From Methylomicrobium sp035916875 (GTDB lineage: Bacteria; Pseudomonadota; Gammaproteobacteria; Methylococcales; Methylomonadaceae), in the NCBI RefSeq assembly GCF_035916875.1, contig NZ_JAXUHN010000087.1, positions 3,734 to 67,733 on the forward strand: 64,000 nt of DNA, written 5' to 3'. Shown in pieces: positions 1-9,595 of this stretch (positions are counted from its first letter, which is position 1; each line of letters starts with the position of its first letter). The position numbers and the translations under genes are program-made. The notes under the pieces are model-generated. The model was not told the origin of the DNA and ran no database searches. It saw nothing but the letters and a program-made list of their open reading frames with translations.

Positions 1-1305
1 GACCACCCCGATCAGATCATCGATCTTTTGCTCAAAACCTATCATGTCGAAAAGTCACGGGCGCATCTCGAATTCGAAGCGGCCGAAATGCGGAAACTGA
101 TCCTTCCAGACATCATCGAAATCGGTCATATGAACCCCGAACGCTGGCAACACATGACGAACACTTTCGTCAAAGCAGGCCTGATTCCGGCTAACGATCT
201 GCTAGACGGCTTCATCTATAGCAATACACCCAAGCGCTTGCCCGAGTGGGTCATACCCGTACTCGCGGCAACATCGGGCATCATACTCGCCATCTTGGCT
301 GTGATCTATTATCTGGTGCAATTGAACCGACGCCTCGCTCTGACCCGGAGTCAGTTGCATATAGCCAACACGGTGCTCTCGGGGGAGATCGTTGAACGCG
401 AGGCGATCGAATTGAGTTTACGCGCCAGTGAAGCACGCTATCGCTCGCTCTTTGAAAACATGCTCGGCGGCTTCGCATTTTGCCAAATGCTTTATCGTAA
501 CGGGCAACCCGATGATTTGATCTATCTTGAGGTCAACCCGGCCTTTGCCGCATTGACCGGCTTGACAAATGTGGTCGGTAAAAAAATTTCCGAAGCCATT
601 CCCGGCATCAAAGAATCCAATCCGGAAATCTTTACGATTTACGCACGCGTTGCGGAGGGCGGTCCTCCCGAGAAATTCGAAACCTTCGTAAAACCGCTCG
701 AACTCTGGTTTTCGATCGCCGCCTACCATACCGGCGGCCATTGTTTCGTCGCGATGGTCGAAAACATCACCGATCGCAAACAACTTCAACATAAATACGA
801 GCACATGGCGCAGATCGATTATTTGACCGGCCTGGCCAATCGCCGGCACTTCATGCAACAGGCGGAGGCGGAACTGGCGCGCACGTTGCGCTACGGTGGC
901 GCGCTGTCGCTGTTGATGCTCGATCTGGATAATTTTAAACAAATCAACGACAATTACGGCCATCTAACCGGCGACAGGGTTTTGCAGACATTCAGCGAGC
1001 TTTGCCAATCAACGCTGCGCGAAGCCGATCTGATCGGACGTCTCGGCGGAGAAGAGTTTGTGATCATGCTGCCGGCAACCGGCATCGCCGAAGCCGTCAA
1101 AGTCGCCGAACGACTGCGAAAAATGATCGCGGACATTTTCATCCCGCTGGAAGATGGTCAGCCTCTGCGATTTACCGTGTCGATCGGCGTCACCGCGCTC
1201 AATGAACTGTGCGCCCATATTGACGCGATGCTGCAAAAAGCGGATCAATCACTCTATAAAGCCAAGGAAGAGGGGCGCAACCGGGTCGTCTATGCGGATA
1301 TTTAG
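1..1305 (+). CDS. Membrane diguanylate cyclase (PAS-GGDEF), 5' end outside window
   Basis: Makes the second messenger c-di-GMP from GTP at the inner membrane. The frame is open from base 1, so the N-terminus is missing. Visible order: the tail of an extracytoplasmic domain that looks like an NMT1/THI5-type substrate-binding protein (to about nt 235), one membrane helix (about nt 250-320), a PAS domain (about nt 430-780) and a GGDEF domain (about nt 810-1302). The active site reads GGEEF (nt 1045-1059). The product-inhibition motif R-E-A-D lies five residues before it, so an active, feedback-inhibited cyclase is expected. The identity of the sensor domain rests on a short tail and is inference. 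The gene faces bcp convergently. Confidence 0.88.
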   Translation, partial: DHPDQIIDLLLKTYHVEKSRAHLEFEAAEMRKLILPDIIEIGHMNPERWQHMTNTFVKAGLIPANDLLDGFIYSNTPKRLPEWVIPVLAATSGIILAILAVIYYLVQLNRRLALTRSQLHIANTVLSGEIVEREAIELSLRASEARYRSLFENMLGGFAFCQMLYRNGQPDDLIYLEVNPAFAALTGLTNVVGKKISEAIPGIKESNPEIFTIYARVAEGGPPEKFETFVKPLELWFSIAAYHTGGHCFVAMVENITDRKQLQHKYEHMAQIDYLTGLANRRHFMQQAEAELARTLRYGGALSLLMLDLDNFKQINDNYGHLTGDRVLQTFSELCQSTLREADLIGRLGGEEFVIMLPATGIAEAVKVAERLRKMIADIFIPLEDGQPLRFTVSIGVTALNELCAHIDAMLQKADQSLYKAKEEGRNRVVYADI

Positions 1306-1363
1306 ATAAATGAGGGACATCCTACTCTTCATGGATTCGGTCAAAAATAACGTCTCGAAATTG

Positions 1364-1374
1364 CCCCCCCCCCC
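1364..1374. repeat. 11-bp poly-C tract
   Basis: A run of eleven C lies between the convergent cyclase and bcp genes, outside any coding frame. Homopolymers of this length are prone to slippage and to sequencing error; nothing ties this one to a function. Confidence 0.6.
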
Positions 1375-1415
1375 TGCACTGCGCGGGAGCGACAAGAAAA
1401 TTGTTAGCGAAATCC

Positions 1416-1886
1416 TCAGATCAATGTTTCGACCGCGCTCAGCACTTCCTGCGCATGGCCCTTGACCTTGACCTTGCGCCATTCGCGCGCCAAGTTACCG
1501 CGGCTGTCGAACAAAAAGGTGCTGCGCTCGATACCGCGCACCTGTTTGCCGTACATGCTTTTCATTCTGATCACATCGAACAGTCCGCATAAAGTCTCAT
1601 CGGGATCGGACAGCAGCTCGAACGGGAATTCCTGCTTGCATTTGAAACCTTCGTGCATCTTGATCGAATCACGCGAAACGCCGAAAATAATTGTATTCAG
1701 CGCGGCAAAGCGCTCGTTGAGATCGCTAAAATCGCGACCCTCTTGCGTGCAACCTGGCGTATTATCTTTCGGATAGAAATACAATACGATATTTTTTCCC
1801 TGGTAATCGGTCAATCTGAGCGTTTTGCCGCCGGTGGACACAATTTCAAGATCGGGAATGGCGCTGCCAAGTGTCAACGTGGTCAT
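1416..1886 (-). CDS. bcp: Peroxiredoxin of the Bcp/PrxQ family
   Basis: Thiol peroxidase that reduces H2O2 and organic peroxides in the cytoplasm, recycled by thioredoxin. The 156 residues match the family length. The peroxidatic cysteine is C46 in the context TPGCTQEG. Residue 51, where E. coli Bcp has its resolving cysteine, is Arg; C83 is instead placed as in the PrxQ subgroup that resolves with a cysteine in the next helix. A ribosome site (AGGA) precedes the ATG. It lies 8 nt after gcvR on the same strand, the E. coli arrangement, so co-transcription is likely. Confidence 0.93.
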   Translation of the reverse strand: MTTLTLGSAIPDLEIVSTGGKTLRLTDYQGKNIVLYFYPKDNTPGCTQEGRDFSDLNERFAALNTIIFGVSRDSIKMHEGFKCKQEFPFELLSDPDETLCGLFDVIRMKSMYGKQVRGIERSTFLFDSRGNLAREWRKVKVKGHAQEVLSAVETLI

Positions 1887-1894
1887 AGCAAATC

Positions 1895-2419
1895 CTATCG
1901 TTTGATCGGTTCGAGAATGGCATCAATATTCAGTTGATCGCAAAAATCTAAAAACTCCTCGCGCAATGGCAGCAGGCGGATCTCCGGCGGAATCAGCACG
2001 ATAAACTTGGTCGCGAATACTGAAGTTGAAATATAGGGCGCCTGATAGGAACTGCCCGAGATCTCCTCGACTTCAATCCCGCGCACGGTTAAAAATGCCG
2101 ACACCGACTCGATGATGTTGTCACGATCGATCGACAACGTTTCGAGCGAGTAAGGCAGAAAATCTTTTTCCTTGTGCTCACGCTCGGGCCTGAGCATGTG
2201 GATTTTGATTTCCAGACGTTTTTCGACCGCCTCCATGACGCTTTCGAACTTGGCAATTTGATTCCAGTTGCCTTGTATCAAGAGATAGGCGGCATCCGTC
2301 TGCTCCAGACGGCTGAAACGGATTTCCACGATACTGCATTTGCAATCGCGGATAGTGGACAATATTTCAGTAATAAAATAATTCCGGTTATGTCCTAATA
2401 CGGTAATGGCTAATTGCAT
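1895..2419 (-). CDS. gcvR: GcvR-like ACT-domain regulator
   Basis: Double ACT-domain protein of the GcvR family. In E. coli it binds GcvA and represses the glycine cleavage operon when glycine is scarce. 174 residues, with one ACT domain in about residues 1-80 and a second in about 90-170; there is no DNA-binding motif, as expected for a co-regulator. It is followed by bcp on the same strand. The gene order is the main reason for choosing GcvR over another ACT protein. Target genes are not in this window. Confidence 0.82.
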   Translation of the reverse strand: MQLAITVLGHNRNYFITEILSTIRDCKCSIVEIRFSRLEQTDAAYLLIQGNWNQIAKFESVMEAVEKRLEIKIHMLRPEREHKEKDFLPYSLETLSIDRDNIIESVSAFLTVRGIEVEEISGSSYQAPYISTSVFATKFIVLIPPEIRLLPLREEFLDFCDQLNIDAILEPIKR

Positions 2420-2578
2420 ATTTTTCTTCTGTTTATCGGCTCATAGGGGCAATGTCGCAAAAACACCTTCGCTCAGCCTTAATTTTCCATTAAATAAATG
2501 AAAGATATTGGATTTTTTCGCGTCACGCAATAAACTAGCCCGCGAAAGAGTGTTATCTTACTACCAAAGAGCATCCAA

Positions 2579-4117
2579 ATGACAGAGTCAACATACAAAA
2601 AGAACAAGGACCGACGCTACCACATCAAGAGCAATGTGGAAGAAACTGATCCGGTTTTCGAGCCCTTGACCGACCTTGATGATGACGAGGACGCGATTGA
2701 TCGTCTGCTGGTCAATACCGGTTTCGATCGCGATGAAGATATTTCTGCGCCGATGGCGTCGCAAGACAAACTGTTGACCGTTTACACAGATCTGGTTTTC
2801 GAACCTGATGCGTTTAGCGATGACGAGGTGTTGTTCACGCTGAAAAACCAGGCAGACGACGATATCGAACCTGCCGATCTTGGCTCTCCGATTGCCGATA
2901 TTGATCCATTGCAAGATGAAACAATATTCGCCGGCGATGAGTCGTTAGCGGTGCGGCATGATCCAGTACCCGTTGAAGATGGCCGGTTTTCGACGCTCAA
3001 TAATCATACCGCCCAAGTCAACGATTCGATCCTTGACCGCTTCATCCCGCCTGGCGATGCAGACGAAACGATCGAGGCCGTCGATCGGGTCTCGCCCGTT
3101 TCCGGCTTCGCGCCGACCGAAGCGCCGAACATGGACTTCGCATCATGTGAAGATCATGATGCACTATTCGATCAGCCGGCAACCGCGATCGAACTACAAA
3201 CCGATCCGGTTCCGATGTGGCAAAGCCCCTGGGACGATGCCTTCGCAAATACGATGCCAGCTGAAGCGACTGACGAAAGCGCCGGCGATGATGACTCTGC
3301 CGAAGGCACCGCGTCCCGACAAACGTCTTTCGTGCAAGACATCCACCCCGACATTGCGCCGATTCCGATCGATTGGGGCCGCTTGCTCTCGATGCAGGAA
3401 GACACAAGACAACAAATGGCGCAACTCGAAGAAAAAGCCCGAAAAGCCGGGCATCTTTCATACGCCGCGCTCGGCTTGTCTGTAACCGCCTTGTGCGTAG
3501 GGTTGACTGCCGGTTATCTGAATTTTCAGACGCGCGCTGAGCAGACCAAGTTAAAGGAAATGCAGACTGTCTTTGAAGAAGATATGAACAGCCTGAACGA
3601 AAAATTCGACAGCAACAACCAGGCCGCGGAAGATAGCGCCGAAACTTCAAGCAGTCTGGCTGACGAATCCATAATTATACCGAGAAAGAATCCGATTGCG
3701 GTAGACGAGGCGCTGCCTCCGAATACAGAATCGACTCAGGCGGCGGTAAAGCCAGCGCCGGGCATCGCCGGGAAAAAAATTGCCGCGCTACCCATGCGCA
3801 AAGGAGTCCCGCACCAATCGAAACCCGCGCTGAAAACGGCATCGCGCAAACCTTCTAGAAATCCGTCCGCCAACGAAACCGAGGCGAATTGGACGGTCAA
3901 CCTGGCTTCCTTCAAACAAATACAAGAAGCCAGAAAAAAAGCAGCCGAATTCCGCAAAAAAGGTATATCGGTCAAAGTAACGAAGGTCGATATCAAGCGC
4001 GCAACTTGGTACCGGCTCAGCGTGTCAGGCTTCAAAACACGGCAAGCCGCCAGCACCCAATCGACCCGATTGAAGAAACTGCTGCGCCTGAACTCGATCT
4101 GGGTCGCGGCTATTTAA
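2579..4117 (+). CDS. SPOR-domain inner-membrane protein
   Basis: 512-residue bitopic protein. About 290 acidic, low-complexity residues probably lie in the cytoplasm, followed by a single membrane helix (about residues 293-315), a short coiled-coil-like stretch, a basic/proline linker and a C-terminal SPOR domain (about residues 436-512). SPOR domains bind denuded glycan strands at septa, so a role in cell division or envelope remodelling is likely. The long acidic N-terminus resembles no enzyme I recognise. It is divergent from gcvR and convergent with the lipoprotein gene downstream. A second SPOR protein (damX) is encoded at 32458-33903. Confidence 0.85.
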   Translation: MTESTYKKNKDRRYHIKSNVEETDPVFEPLTDLDDDEDAIDRLLVNTGFDRDEDISAPMASQDKLLTVYTDLVFEPDAFSDDEVLFTLKNQADDDIEPADLGSPIADIDPLQDETIFAGDESLAVRHDPVPVEDGRFSTLNNHTAQVNDSILDRFIPPGDADETIEAVDRVSPVSGFAPTEAPNMDFASCEDHDALFDQPATAIELQTDPVPMWQSPWDDAFANTMPAEATDESAGDDDSAEGTASRQTSFVQDIHPDIAPIPIDWGRLLSMQEDTRQQMAQLEEKARKAGHLSYAALGLSVTALCVGLTAGYLNFQTRAEQTKLKEMQTVFEEDMNSLNEKFDSNNQAAEDSAETSSSLADESIIIPRKNPIAVDEALPPNTESTQAAVKPAPGIAGKKIAALPMRKGVPHQSKPALKTASRKPSRNPSANETEANWTVNLASFKQIQEARKKAAEFRKKGISVKVTKVDIKRATWYRLSVSGFKTRQAASTQSTRLKKLLRLNSIWVAAI

Positions 4118-4174
4118 ATCGCCTTCGTCACATACGGCGGCCGCAAATCGCAAACCTACCGGTTACACCGGATA

Positions 4175-4672
4175 TTATTTCTTAACAGGCTCGCTCGGCG
4201 CTTGCTGCACCGGCGCATCAACGTTTTTGGGAGGCTCGGCATTCGGTATTGTCGGTTCCGTTGTAGGCTCGTTATCTTTTGCGTCCGACTCGGACTGAAT
4301 CATGATCGCCGAATAGCAGTTCATCATGCTCTCGGTAAGGTTGTTATGCGCATCGGCCAAAGCTTTCGGCGAACCGAAATCATGGCGCAACTCTTCCAAC
4401 GTCTTTTTCGGATCGGACGCCTTCATCAAAGTCAACATTTTGGTGTAATTTTTATAAGCCGTCCGGCGATCGGGATCAAATTCGAAATAACCCGGCATGT
4501 TTTTCGTCGTCGTATCGACCACGCACTGAGCCATTTTTTCCGGATCGATTTTATAATCCTTCACGTCCTGTTCCTTCTTCATTTCTTCCAAAACAGCATC
4601 TTCATATTCACCCTTTTCAGCACAGGCCGTCACGAGCAAAGCAGAAATCGCAATGAGCAGAATTTTTTTCAT
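4175..4672 (-). CDS. Small lipoprotein, function unknown
   Basis: 165-residue protein with a lipoprotein signal: basic start, hydrophobic core and the lipobox VTAC, giving a lipidated C17. The mature part is charged, with two more cysteines (in AQCVVD and MNCYSA) that could pair, and a proline/glutamate-rich tail ending in two lysines. I do not recognise a named domain. It follows plsC on the same strand with a 79-nt gap, so it may share that transcript or use its own promoter. Confidence 0.75.
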   Translation of the reverse strand: MKKILLIAISALLVTACAEKGEYEDAVLEEMKKEQDVKDYKIDPEKMAQCVVDTTTKNMPGYFEFDPDRRTAYKNYTKMLTLMKASDPKKTLEELRHDFGSPKALADAHNNLTESMMNCYSAIMIQSESDAKDNEPTTEPTIPNAEPPKNVDAPVQQAPSEPVKK

Positions 4673-4751
4673 TAAAGTAAAGCCTTAAGTAATTATTTAA
4701 TAATTCATTGGCACAGGATTCAAGGTTCAACAGTGAAACTTGTACCAACTT

Positions 4752-5495
4752 TCACATTTCCTTCATCGCCTCGGCAATCCACGCTTCAGCCTCGGCATTG
4801 ATTTCGGCGGCCTTGCGTCCCTTGCTTTCGATAGGCGGGCCGATTTTGACCTTGATCGTGCCCGGATACTTCAAAAAACTGTAGCGCGGCCAACAAACAC
4901 CCGCGTTATGCGCAATCGGCACGACCGGATAGCCAGATTGCTGGGCCAGCATCGCCCCGCCAACGTTGAATTTTTTGACTTCGCCGGGAGCGGTGCGGGT
5001 GCCTTCCGGAAAAATAATCACCCAAAGCCCGGACTTTAGATTTTCGGTGCCTTTTTCGAGTAATTTACGCAACGCCGCGCGCTGATTTTTGCGATCGATC
5101 GCGATGGGTTTCAGCGTCGCCATCGCCCAGCCCCAGAGCGGCAGCCAAAGCAGGGATTGTTTCAATAAGACCGAATGCATTGGCAAAAAATCACGATACG
5201 CGATTGTTTCCCAAGCCGATTGATGCTTGCTCAGAATGATCGCAGTCCGGTTTTGATCGATATGTTCCAGACCTTCGATTCGATGTCCGATGCCGCAGCA
5301 GACTTTCGCGAGCCAGAGCACCCATTTGACCCATAGCCCCGCAATCCGGTAACGAACCCGGAAAGGCAGCACGATTGCCAGCAGCACCAGCGGACCAATC
5401 ACAAACAGCGACAGGGTCATGCCGAGAAACAGCACCGTCGAACCCAGGTAAACTTTGAAATTATTGTCCCGCGACGAGGGCGTTGGCAGCGTCAT
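4752..5495 (-). CDS. plsC: 1-acyl-sn-glycerol-3-phosphate acyltransferase
   Basis: Acylates lysophosphatidate to phosphatidate in the inner membrane, the second acylation of phospholipid synthesis. 247 residues, with an N-terminal hydrophobic segment (about 16-45), the catalytic H-x4-acid motif as KHQSAWE (H91, E96) and the FPEGTR motif (162-167). The KHQSAWE form, with Glu in place of Asp, recurs in PlsC from this neighbourhood type. The start overlaps the end of gmhB by 35 nt, so translation is probably coupled. The order glyQ-glyS-gmhB-plsC is conserved in many gammaproteobacteria. Confidence 0.92.
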   Translation of the reverse strand: MTLPTPSSRDNNFKVYLGSTVLFLGMTLSLFVIGPLVLLAIVLPFRVRYRIAGLWVKWVLWLAKVCCGIGHRIEGLEHIDQNRTAIILSKHQSAWETIAYRDFLPMHSVLLKQSLLWLPLWGWAMATLKPIAIDRKNQRAALRKLLEKGTENLKSGLWVIIFPEGTRTAPGEVKKFNVGGAMLAQQSGYPVVPIAHNAGVCWPRYSFLKYPGTIKVKIGPPIESKGRKAAEINAEAEAWIAEAMKEM

Positions 5496-6006
5496 ATAAA
5501 TTATCGAATACTGGAATCTTCAAATCGGAGTTTTGTTTCAGTGTTTTCTCGCCCTTGCCGGTTTTGACCAGAATCGGCCGCGCGCCCACCGCTTCGGCAG
5601 CCTGAATGTCACGCTGCGAATCGCCAATCACAACCACATCGCGCAATTCGGTCTGATACTCTGCCGCGAACGCCCTGAGCAACCCTGGTTTCGGTTTGCG
5701 GCAATCGCAATCGCTCTCGGGCCCATGCGGACAAAAATAAATCGCCTCGATCGCACCGCCGTTTTCGGCAACCCTATGCTGCATCTTTTGATGAATACGG
5801 TCCAGCATCCCCAGATCGAACAGGCCGCGCGCAATACCGGATTGATTCGTGATCACTATTACCTTGAAGCCATTTGCATTCAGCAACGCAATCGCCTCCA
5901 AGCTGCCCCGAATCGGCCGCCATTCGTCCGGCGATTTGATGAACTGGTCGGAATCCTCGTTGATCACGCCGTCGCGGTCGAGTAAGACATAACGATCTCG
6001 GTTCAT
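5461..6006 (-). CDS. gmhB: D-glycero-beta-D-manno-heptose-1,7-bisphosphate 7-phosphatase
   Basis: HAD-family phosphatase that removes the 7-phosphate during ADP-heptose synthesis for the LPS core. The nucleophile/acid pair is DRDG (D10, D12). The zinc-binding loop C-P-H...C-D-C typical of GmhB is present, followed by RKPKPG with the conserved Lys, then GDSQRD. I take the ATG at 6006 as start (181 residues): the upstream in-frame option is a TTG at 6039 that would add 11 residues unlike the family, whereas 6006 puts the DRDG motif at its normal distance. It overlaps plsC by 35 nt. Confidence 0.92.
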   Translation of the reverse strand: MNRDRYVLLDRDGVINEDSDQFIKSPDEWRPIRGSLEAIALLNANGFKVIVITNQSGIARGLFDLGMLDRIHQKMQHRVAENGGAIEAIYFCPHGPESDCDCRKPKPGLLRAFAAEYQTELRDVVVIGDSQRDIQAAEAVGARPILVKTGKGEKTLKQNSDLKIPVFDNLYDAANALVAGQ

Positions 6007-6127
6007 CTGTCCAAACCGCGTCGTCTTGATGCAGCGCAATGGACTTGTACCCTTGAGAGTAATCGAGGAATCGAAGCCCGCATCCCAGGGCTCAAATTGA
6101 TTTCATCAAGGCGACGTTGATAACCGC

Positions 6128-8200
6128 TCAAGACTGCAATTTCGAAATATCCGCACACGTCAAAAACTGCTCGGACAGCAGCGCCAATAACGCCAGACGG
6201 TTCGCGCGCAATTCGAGATCATCGCACATCACCATCACATGGTCGAAAAAGTCATTGACCACCGGCTCCATCTGGGCAAGGCGGCTCAGCGTGCCCTGAT
6301 AATCGCGCTGCGCCAGCAAAGGCTTGATCGCGTCGCCAGCCGCATTGGCGGCTTCCAGCAAGCGCTGTTCCTGCGCTTCAGCCAGTGCACCGACGGTTGC
6401 GGCAGGCGCGGTTTCCGATTTTTTTAGGATATTGCGGATGCGTTTGTTCGCGGCCGCGAGGCTTTCTGCCTCCGGCAACTGTCTGAACGTTTTGACCGCG
6501 GCCAGACGCTGAATGAAGTCGAGCGGCTCGGACGGAGCAATCGCCATGATTGCCTCAAACTCATCGGCCGTGTAACCCTGATCCAAACAGTAGCCTTTCA
6601 GGCGGTCGAATACGAAATCGGTCACCGCGAGGCGCGTGGCCTCCACATCGAAGGCGTGCGTAAACTGCTGCAGCGCAAAATCGATCAGATCGCGGATGTT
6701 CAGAGTCAAACGGTTTTCGATGACGATGCGCAGCACGCCGATCGCCGCGCGCCTCAGCGCATAAGGGTCCTTATCGCCGGTCGGAATCAGGCCGGCGCTA
6801 AAGATGCCGCACAAGGTGTCGATCTTGTCGGCCAGCGCGACAATCTGACCGGTCACGCAGCCCGGCGTCGGACCGCCTGACTGTTTCGGCAGATAATGCT
6901 CTTCGATCGCCTGCGCGACCTCGGCCGGCTCGCCGTCCGCGAGCGCGTAATAACGGCCCATGATGCCCTGCAGATTGCCGAATTCGCCGACCATGTCGGT
7001 CAGCAGGTCGGCTTTTGAGAGCAAGGCGGCGCGCTTCGCGTGTTCGACATCGGCGTGCAACAGATTCGCGATCAATTCGGCCAGCTTGATCACCCGCTCG
7101 GTCTTGTCCGCCACGGTGCCCAGTTTTTCCTGGAACACGATGCTGGACATGCTCAACACGCGTTCGGCCAGCGCCTTCTTGCGGTCCTGCTTCCAGAAAA
7201 ATTCGGCGTCGGTCAGACGCGGGGTAATGACCCGCTCATTACCCTGCCGTATCGATTCGGGGCGCGTGCTTTCGATGTTACTGAAAGTAATGAAATGCGA
7301 CAGCAGAGCGCCGCCCTGGCTCTTGACCGGAAAATACTTCTGGTTGGTCTGCATCGTCGTGATCAACACTTCTGCGGGCAGCTCCAGGAAACGCGGATCG
7401 AAATTGCCGGTTACCGGCACCGGCCATTCATTCAGCGCGGCGACTTCCTCGAGCAGATCGTCCTCGATATGCGCGCTGCCGCCAACCTGCCCCGCCGCTT
7501 GGTTCGCGGCGTCACGAATGATGACTTTTCTTGCCTCGAAATCGGCTATCACCCTGCCCTGTTCACGCAGCGTTTTGACATACGCATCGGGACTTGCGAT
7601 CGTCAATTTATCCGGCGCATGAAAACGGTGGCCCTGCGTAGTCCGGCCGGTGTCAAGGCCCAAAATCTCGGCGTCTATCACTTGCTCGCCGAACAGCAGC
7701 ACGGCCCAGTGCACGGGCCTGACGAATTCAGTCGTACTTTTGCCCCAACGCATCCGTTTCGCGATCGGCAAGGCGGCCAGGCTCTTGCGAATGATGTCCG
7801 GAATCAACTCTGCCGTCGACCGGCCTGCTATCTCTTGCGTATAAGTAAGCCACGCGCCCTTGTCGGTTTTCAGTTCCTGCAACTGCTCGAAAGTCGTGCC
7901 GCAGCTGGCCGCAAAACCTAATGCAGCCTTGCTCGGGCTGCCGTCCGGCGCATACGCCGCCTGCAAGGCAGGACCACGCTTCTCGACCGTCTTGTTCGGC
8001 TGCGCGATCGCGAGATTTTCGATTAATACCGCGAGGCGTCTCGGGGTCGCATAAAAGCGACTGCCGGAAAAAGTCAGGCCGGCCTCGTTCAATCCGGCGA
8101 CGATGCCGTTTTGCAGTGCCTTGGCCAGATTCAGCAAGGTCTTCGGCGGCAGTTCTTCCGAGCCCAGTTCAAAAAGTAAATTTTTAGTCTCGCTCATCAT
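6128..8200 (-). CDS. glyS: Glycyl-tRNA synthetase beta subunit
   Basis: Beta subunit of the bacterial tetrameric glycyl-tRNA synthetase. It provides tRNA recognition and is needed together with GlyQ for charging tRNA-Gly. At 690 residues it matches the family. The N-terminus (about 1-30) has the usual LLFELGSEELPP stretch, and the C-terminal third resembles the anticodon-binding DALR-like region. The ATG overlaps the glyQ stop by 4 nt (ATGA), so the subunits are translationally coupled. Confidence 0.96.
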   Translation of the reverse strand: MMSETKNLLFELGSEELPPKTLLNLAKALQNGIVAGLNEAGLTFSGSRFYATPRRLAVLIENLAIAQPNKTVEKRGPALQAAYAPDGSPSKAALGFAASCGTTFEQLQELKTDKGAWLTYTQEIAGRSTAELIPDIIRKSLAALPIAKRMRWGKSTTEFVRPVHWAVLLFGEQVIDAEILGLDTGRTTQGHRFHAPDKLTIASPDAYVKTLREQGRVIADFEARKVIIRDAANQAAGQVGGSAHIEDDLLEEVAALNEWPVPVTGNFDPRFLELPAEVLITTMQTNQKYFPVKSQGGALLSHFITFSNIESTRPESIRQGNERVITPRLTDAEFFWKQDRKKALAERVLSMSSIVFQEKLGTVADKTERVIKLAELIANLLHADVEHAKRAALLSKADLLTDMVGEFGNLQGIMGRYYALADGEPAEVAQAIEEHYLPKQSGGPTPGCVTGQIVALADKIDTLCGIFSAGLIPTGDKDPYALRRAAIGVLRIVIENRLTLNIRDLIDFALQQFTHAFDVEATRLAVTDFVFDRLKGYCLDQGYTADEFEAIMAIAPSEPLDFIQRLAAVKTFRQLPEAESLAAANKRIRNILKKSETAPAATVGALAEAQEQRLLEAANAAGDAIKPLLAQRDYQGTLSRLAQMEPVVNDFFDHVMVMCDDLELRANRLALLALLSEQFLTCADISKLQS

Positions 8201-9123
8201 GATTCTCCCTGTCCTGCCAGCATCGGAAAGCCCAGCGACTCACGGCGCTGGTAATACGCCTCGGCGACCGATTTGGCCAAATTTCTGACCCGCAAGATAT
8301 AGCGCTGACGCTCGGTGACCGAAATCGCATGGCGCGCATCGAGCAGATTGAAAGTATGCGACGCCTTCAGCACCATCTCATAGGCCGGCAGCGGCAGGTT
8401 CGACTGGATCAATTTCTGACATTCCTGCTCGTAGGTATCGAAGCATTTGAACAGAAAATCGACGTTGGCATGATCGAAATTGAACGACGACATTTCGACT
8501 TCGTTCTGATGAAACACGTCGCCGTAGGTCACGACGCCGTGCGGCGTGCGCGTCCAGACCAGATCGAACACGCTCTTGACGCCCTGCAAATACATCGCGA
8601 GCCGTTCCAGGCCGTAGGTGATTTCGCCGGTGACCGGCCGGCATTCGAGTCCGCCGACCTGCTGAAAATAGGTAAACTGCGTCACTTCCATTCCGTTCAG
8701 CCAGACTTCCCAGCCGAGTCCCCAAGCACCCAAGGTCGGCGACTCCCAGTTGTCTTCGACGAAGCGGATGTCGTGTTCGAGCAGATCGAAACCAAGATAG
8801 CGCAAGGAGCCGAGATAAAGTTCCTGAATGTTGTCGGGCGACGGTTTCAGAATTACCTGATACTGGTAATAATGCTGCAAGCGGTTCGGATTCTCGCCGA
8901 AACGGCCGTCGGTCGGACGGCGCGAAGGCTGCACATAGGCGGTATTCCAGGGCTCCGGCCCGATCGCGCGCAGGAAAGTCGCCGGATGAAAAGTCCCTGC
9001 TCCCACTTCCTGATCCAACGGCTGCAACAAGACGCAACCCTGCTTGGCCCAATATTCCTGCAGGGCAAGAATCAATCCCTGAAATGTCGATACATCGTAA
9101 TTCGAACTCGCCACGGTACTCAC
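8197..9123 (-). CDS. glyQ: Glycyl-tRNA synthetase alpha subunit
   Basis: Catalytic alpha subunit of the alpha2beta2 glycyl-tRNA synthetase (class II fold, forms glycyl-adenylate). 308 residues. Highly conserved stretches such as CVLLQPLDQEVGAGTFHP near residue 30 and RPTDGRFGENPNR near residue 70 leave no doubt about the family. It is first of the glyQ-glyS-gmhB-plsC run and divergent from the monooxygenase-fold gene, with a 170-nt shared promoter region. Confidence 0.97.
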   Translation of the reverse strand: MSTVASSNYDVSTFQGLILALQEYWAKQGCVLLQPLDQEVGAGTFHPATFLRAIGPEPWNTAYVQPSRRPTDGRFGENPNRLQHYYQYQVILKPSPDNIQELYLGSLRYLGFDLLEHDIRFVEDNWESPTLGAWGLGWEVWLNGMEVTQFTYFQQVGGLECRPVTGEITYGLERLAMYLQGVKSVFDLVWTRTPHGVVTYGDVFHQNEVEMSSFNFDHANVDFLFKCFDTYEQECQKLIQSNLPLPAYEMVLKASHTFNLLDARHAISVTERQRYILRVRNLAKSVAEAYYQRRESLGFPMLAGQGES

Positions 9124-9254
9124 GATATGCAGTAAAAATCCCGCGATTATAACTGAAATTTTGGTTTGAGGCAGGGTTTGTGATGGGCTTTTTCTAGGGC
9201 AAGCGGATTATCGCATTTCCGCAAATTTGCCCCGATCGAACTCATCACGTGCAG

Positions 9255-9260
9255 TATAAT
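9255..9260 (+). promoter_or_regulatory. Candidate -10 box before the ABM-domain gene
   Basis: A consensus TATAAT lies 34 nt before the ATG at 9294. No good -35 stands at 17 bp, although TG bases occur just upstream. Its position supports the internal ATG as the start, since a longer in-frame version from GTG at 9249 would put the -10 box inside the gene. Confidence 0.45.
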
Positions 9261-9293
9261 GACCGCCTGTCCACAGTTGTTTTAGGTGAAACC

Positions 9294-9590
9294 ATGCACG
9301 TTACTTTGGTCCACGTTAAAGTCAAACCCGATCACATCGACGATTTTATCACCGCCACCCGACTGAACCATCAGGCTTCTATCCGGGAGACTGGCAACCG
9401 CCGTTTCGATGTGCTGCAATCGCCCGAGAATCCGACTCAGTTTATTCTGTATGAAGCCTATGCATCCGCCGATGATGCGGCTGCGCACAAGCAAACGGCG
9501 CATTATTTAGCCTGGCGCGATATGGTCGCGGATTGGATGGCCGAGCCGCGCCTGGGCGTCCGTTATGATGGTCTGCTGCCTAAGGGGTAA
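9294..9590 (+). CDS. Antibiotic biosynthesis monooxygenase (ABM)-fold protein
   Basis: 98-residue ferredoxin-like fold protein of the ABM family, which includes YgiN-type quinol monooxygenases and LsrG. It begins with a typical beta strand (VTLVHVKVKP) and contains FILYEAYASADDAAAHK, the family signature around residue 60. These are small dimeric cofactor-free enzymes; the substrate cannot be read from the sequence. The start at 9294 has a good AGGTG site, while a GTG 45 nt upstream lacks one. The alcohol dehydrogenase begins 5 nt after its stop, so the two form an operon and may act on the same carbonyl compound (inference). Confidence 0.82.
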   Translation: MHVTLVHVKVKPDHIDDFITATRLNHQASIRETGNRRFDVLQSPENPTQFILYEAYASADDAAAHKQTAHYLAWRDMVADWMAEPRLGVRYDGLLPKG

Positions 9591-9595
9591 CTAGT

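Noticed and set aside
7040..7921. 293-codon plus-strand frame inside glyS
   Set aside because: It is an antisense frame of a highly conserved gene, created by its codon bias.
8329..9135. 268-codon plus-strand frame inside glyQ
   Set aside because: It is antisense to a universally conserved gene, with no family resemblance.
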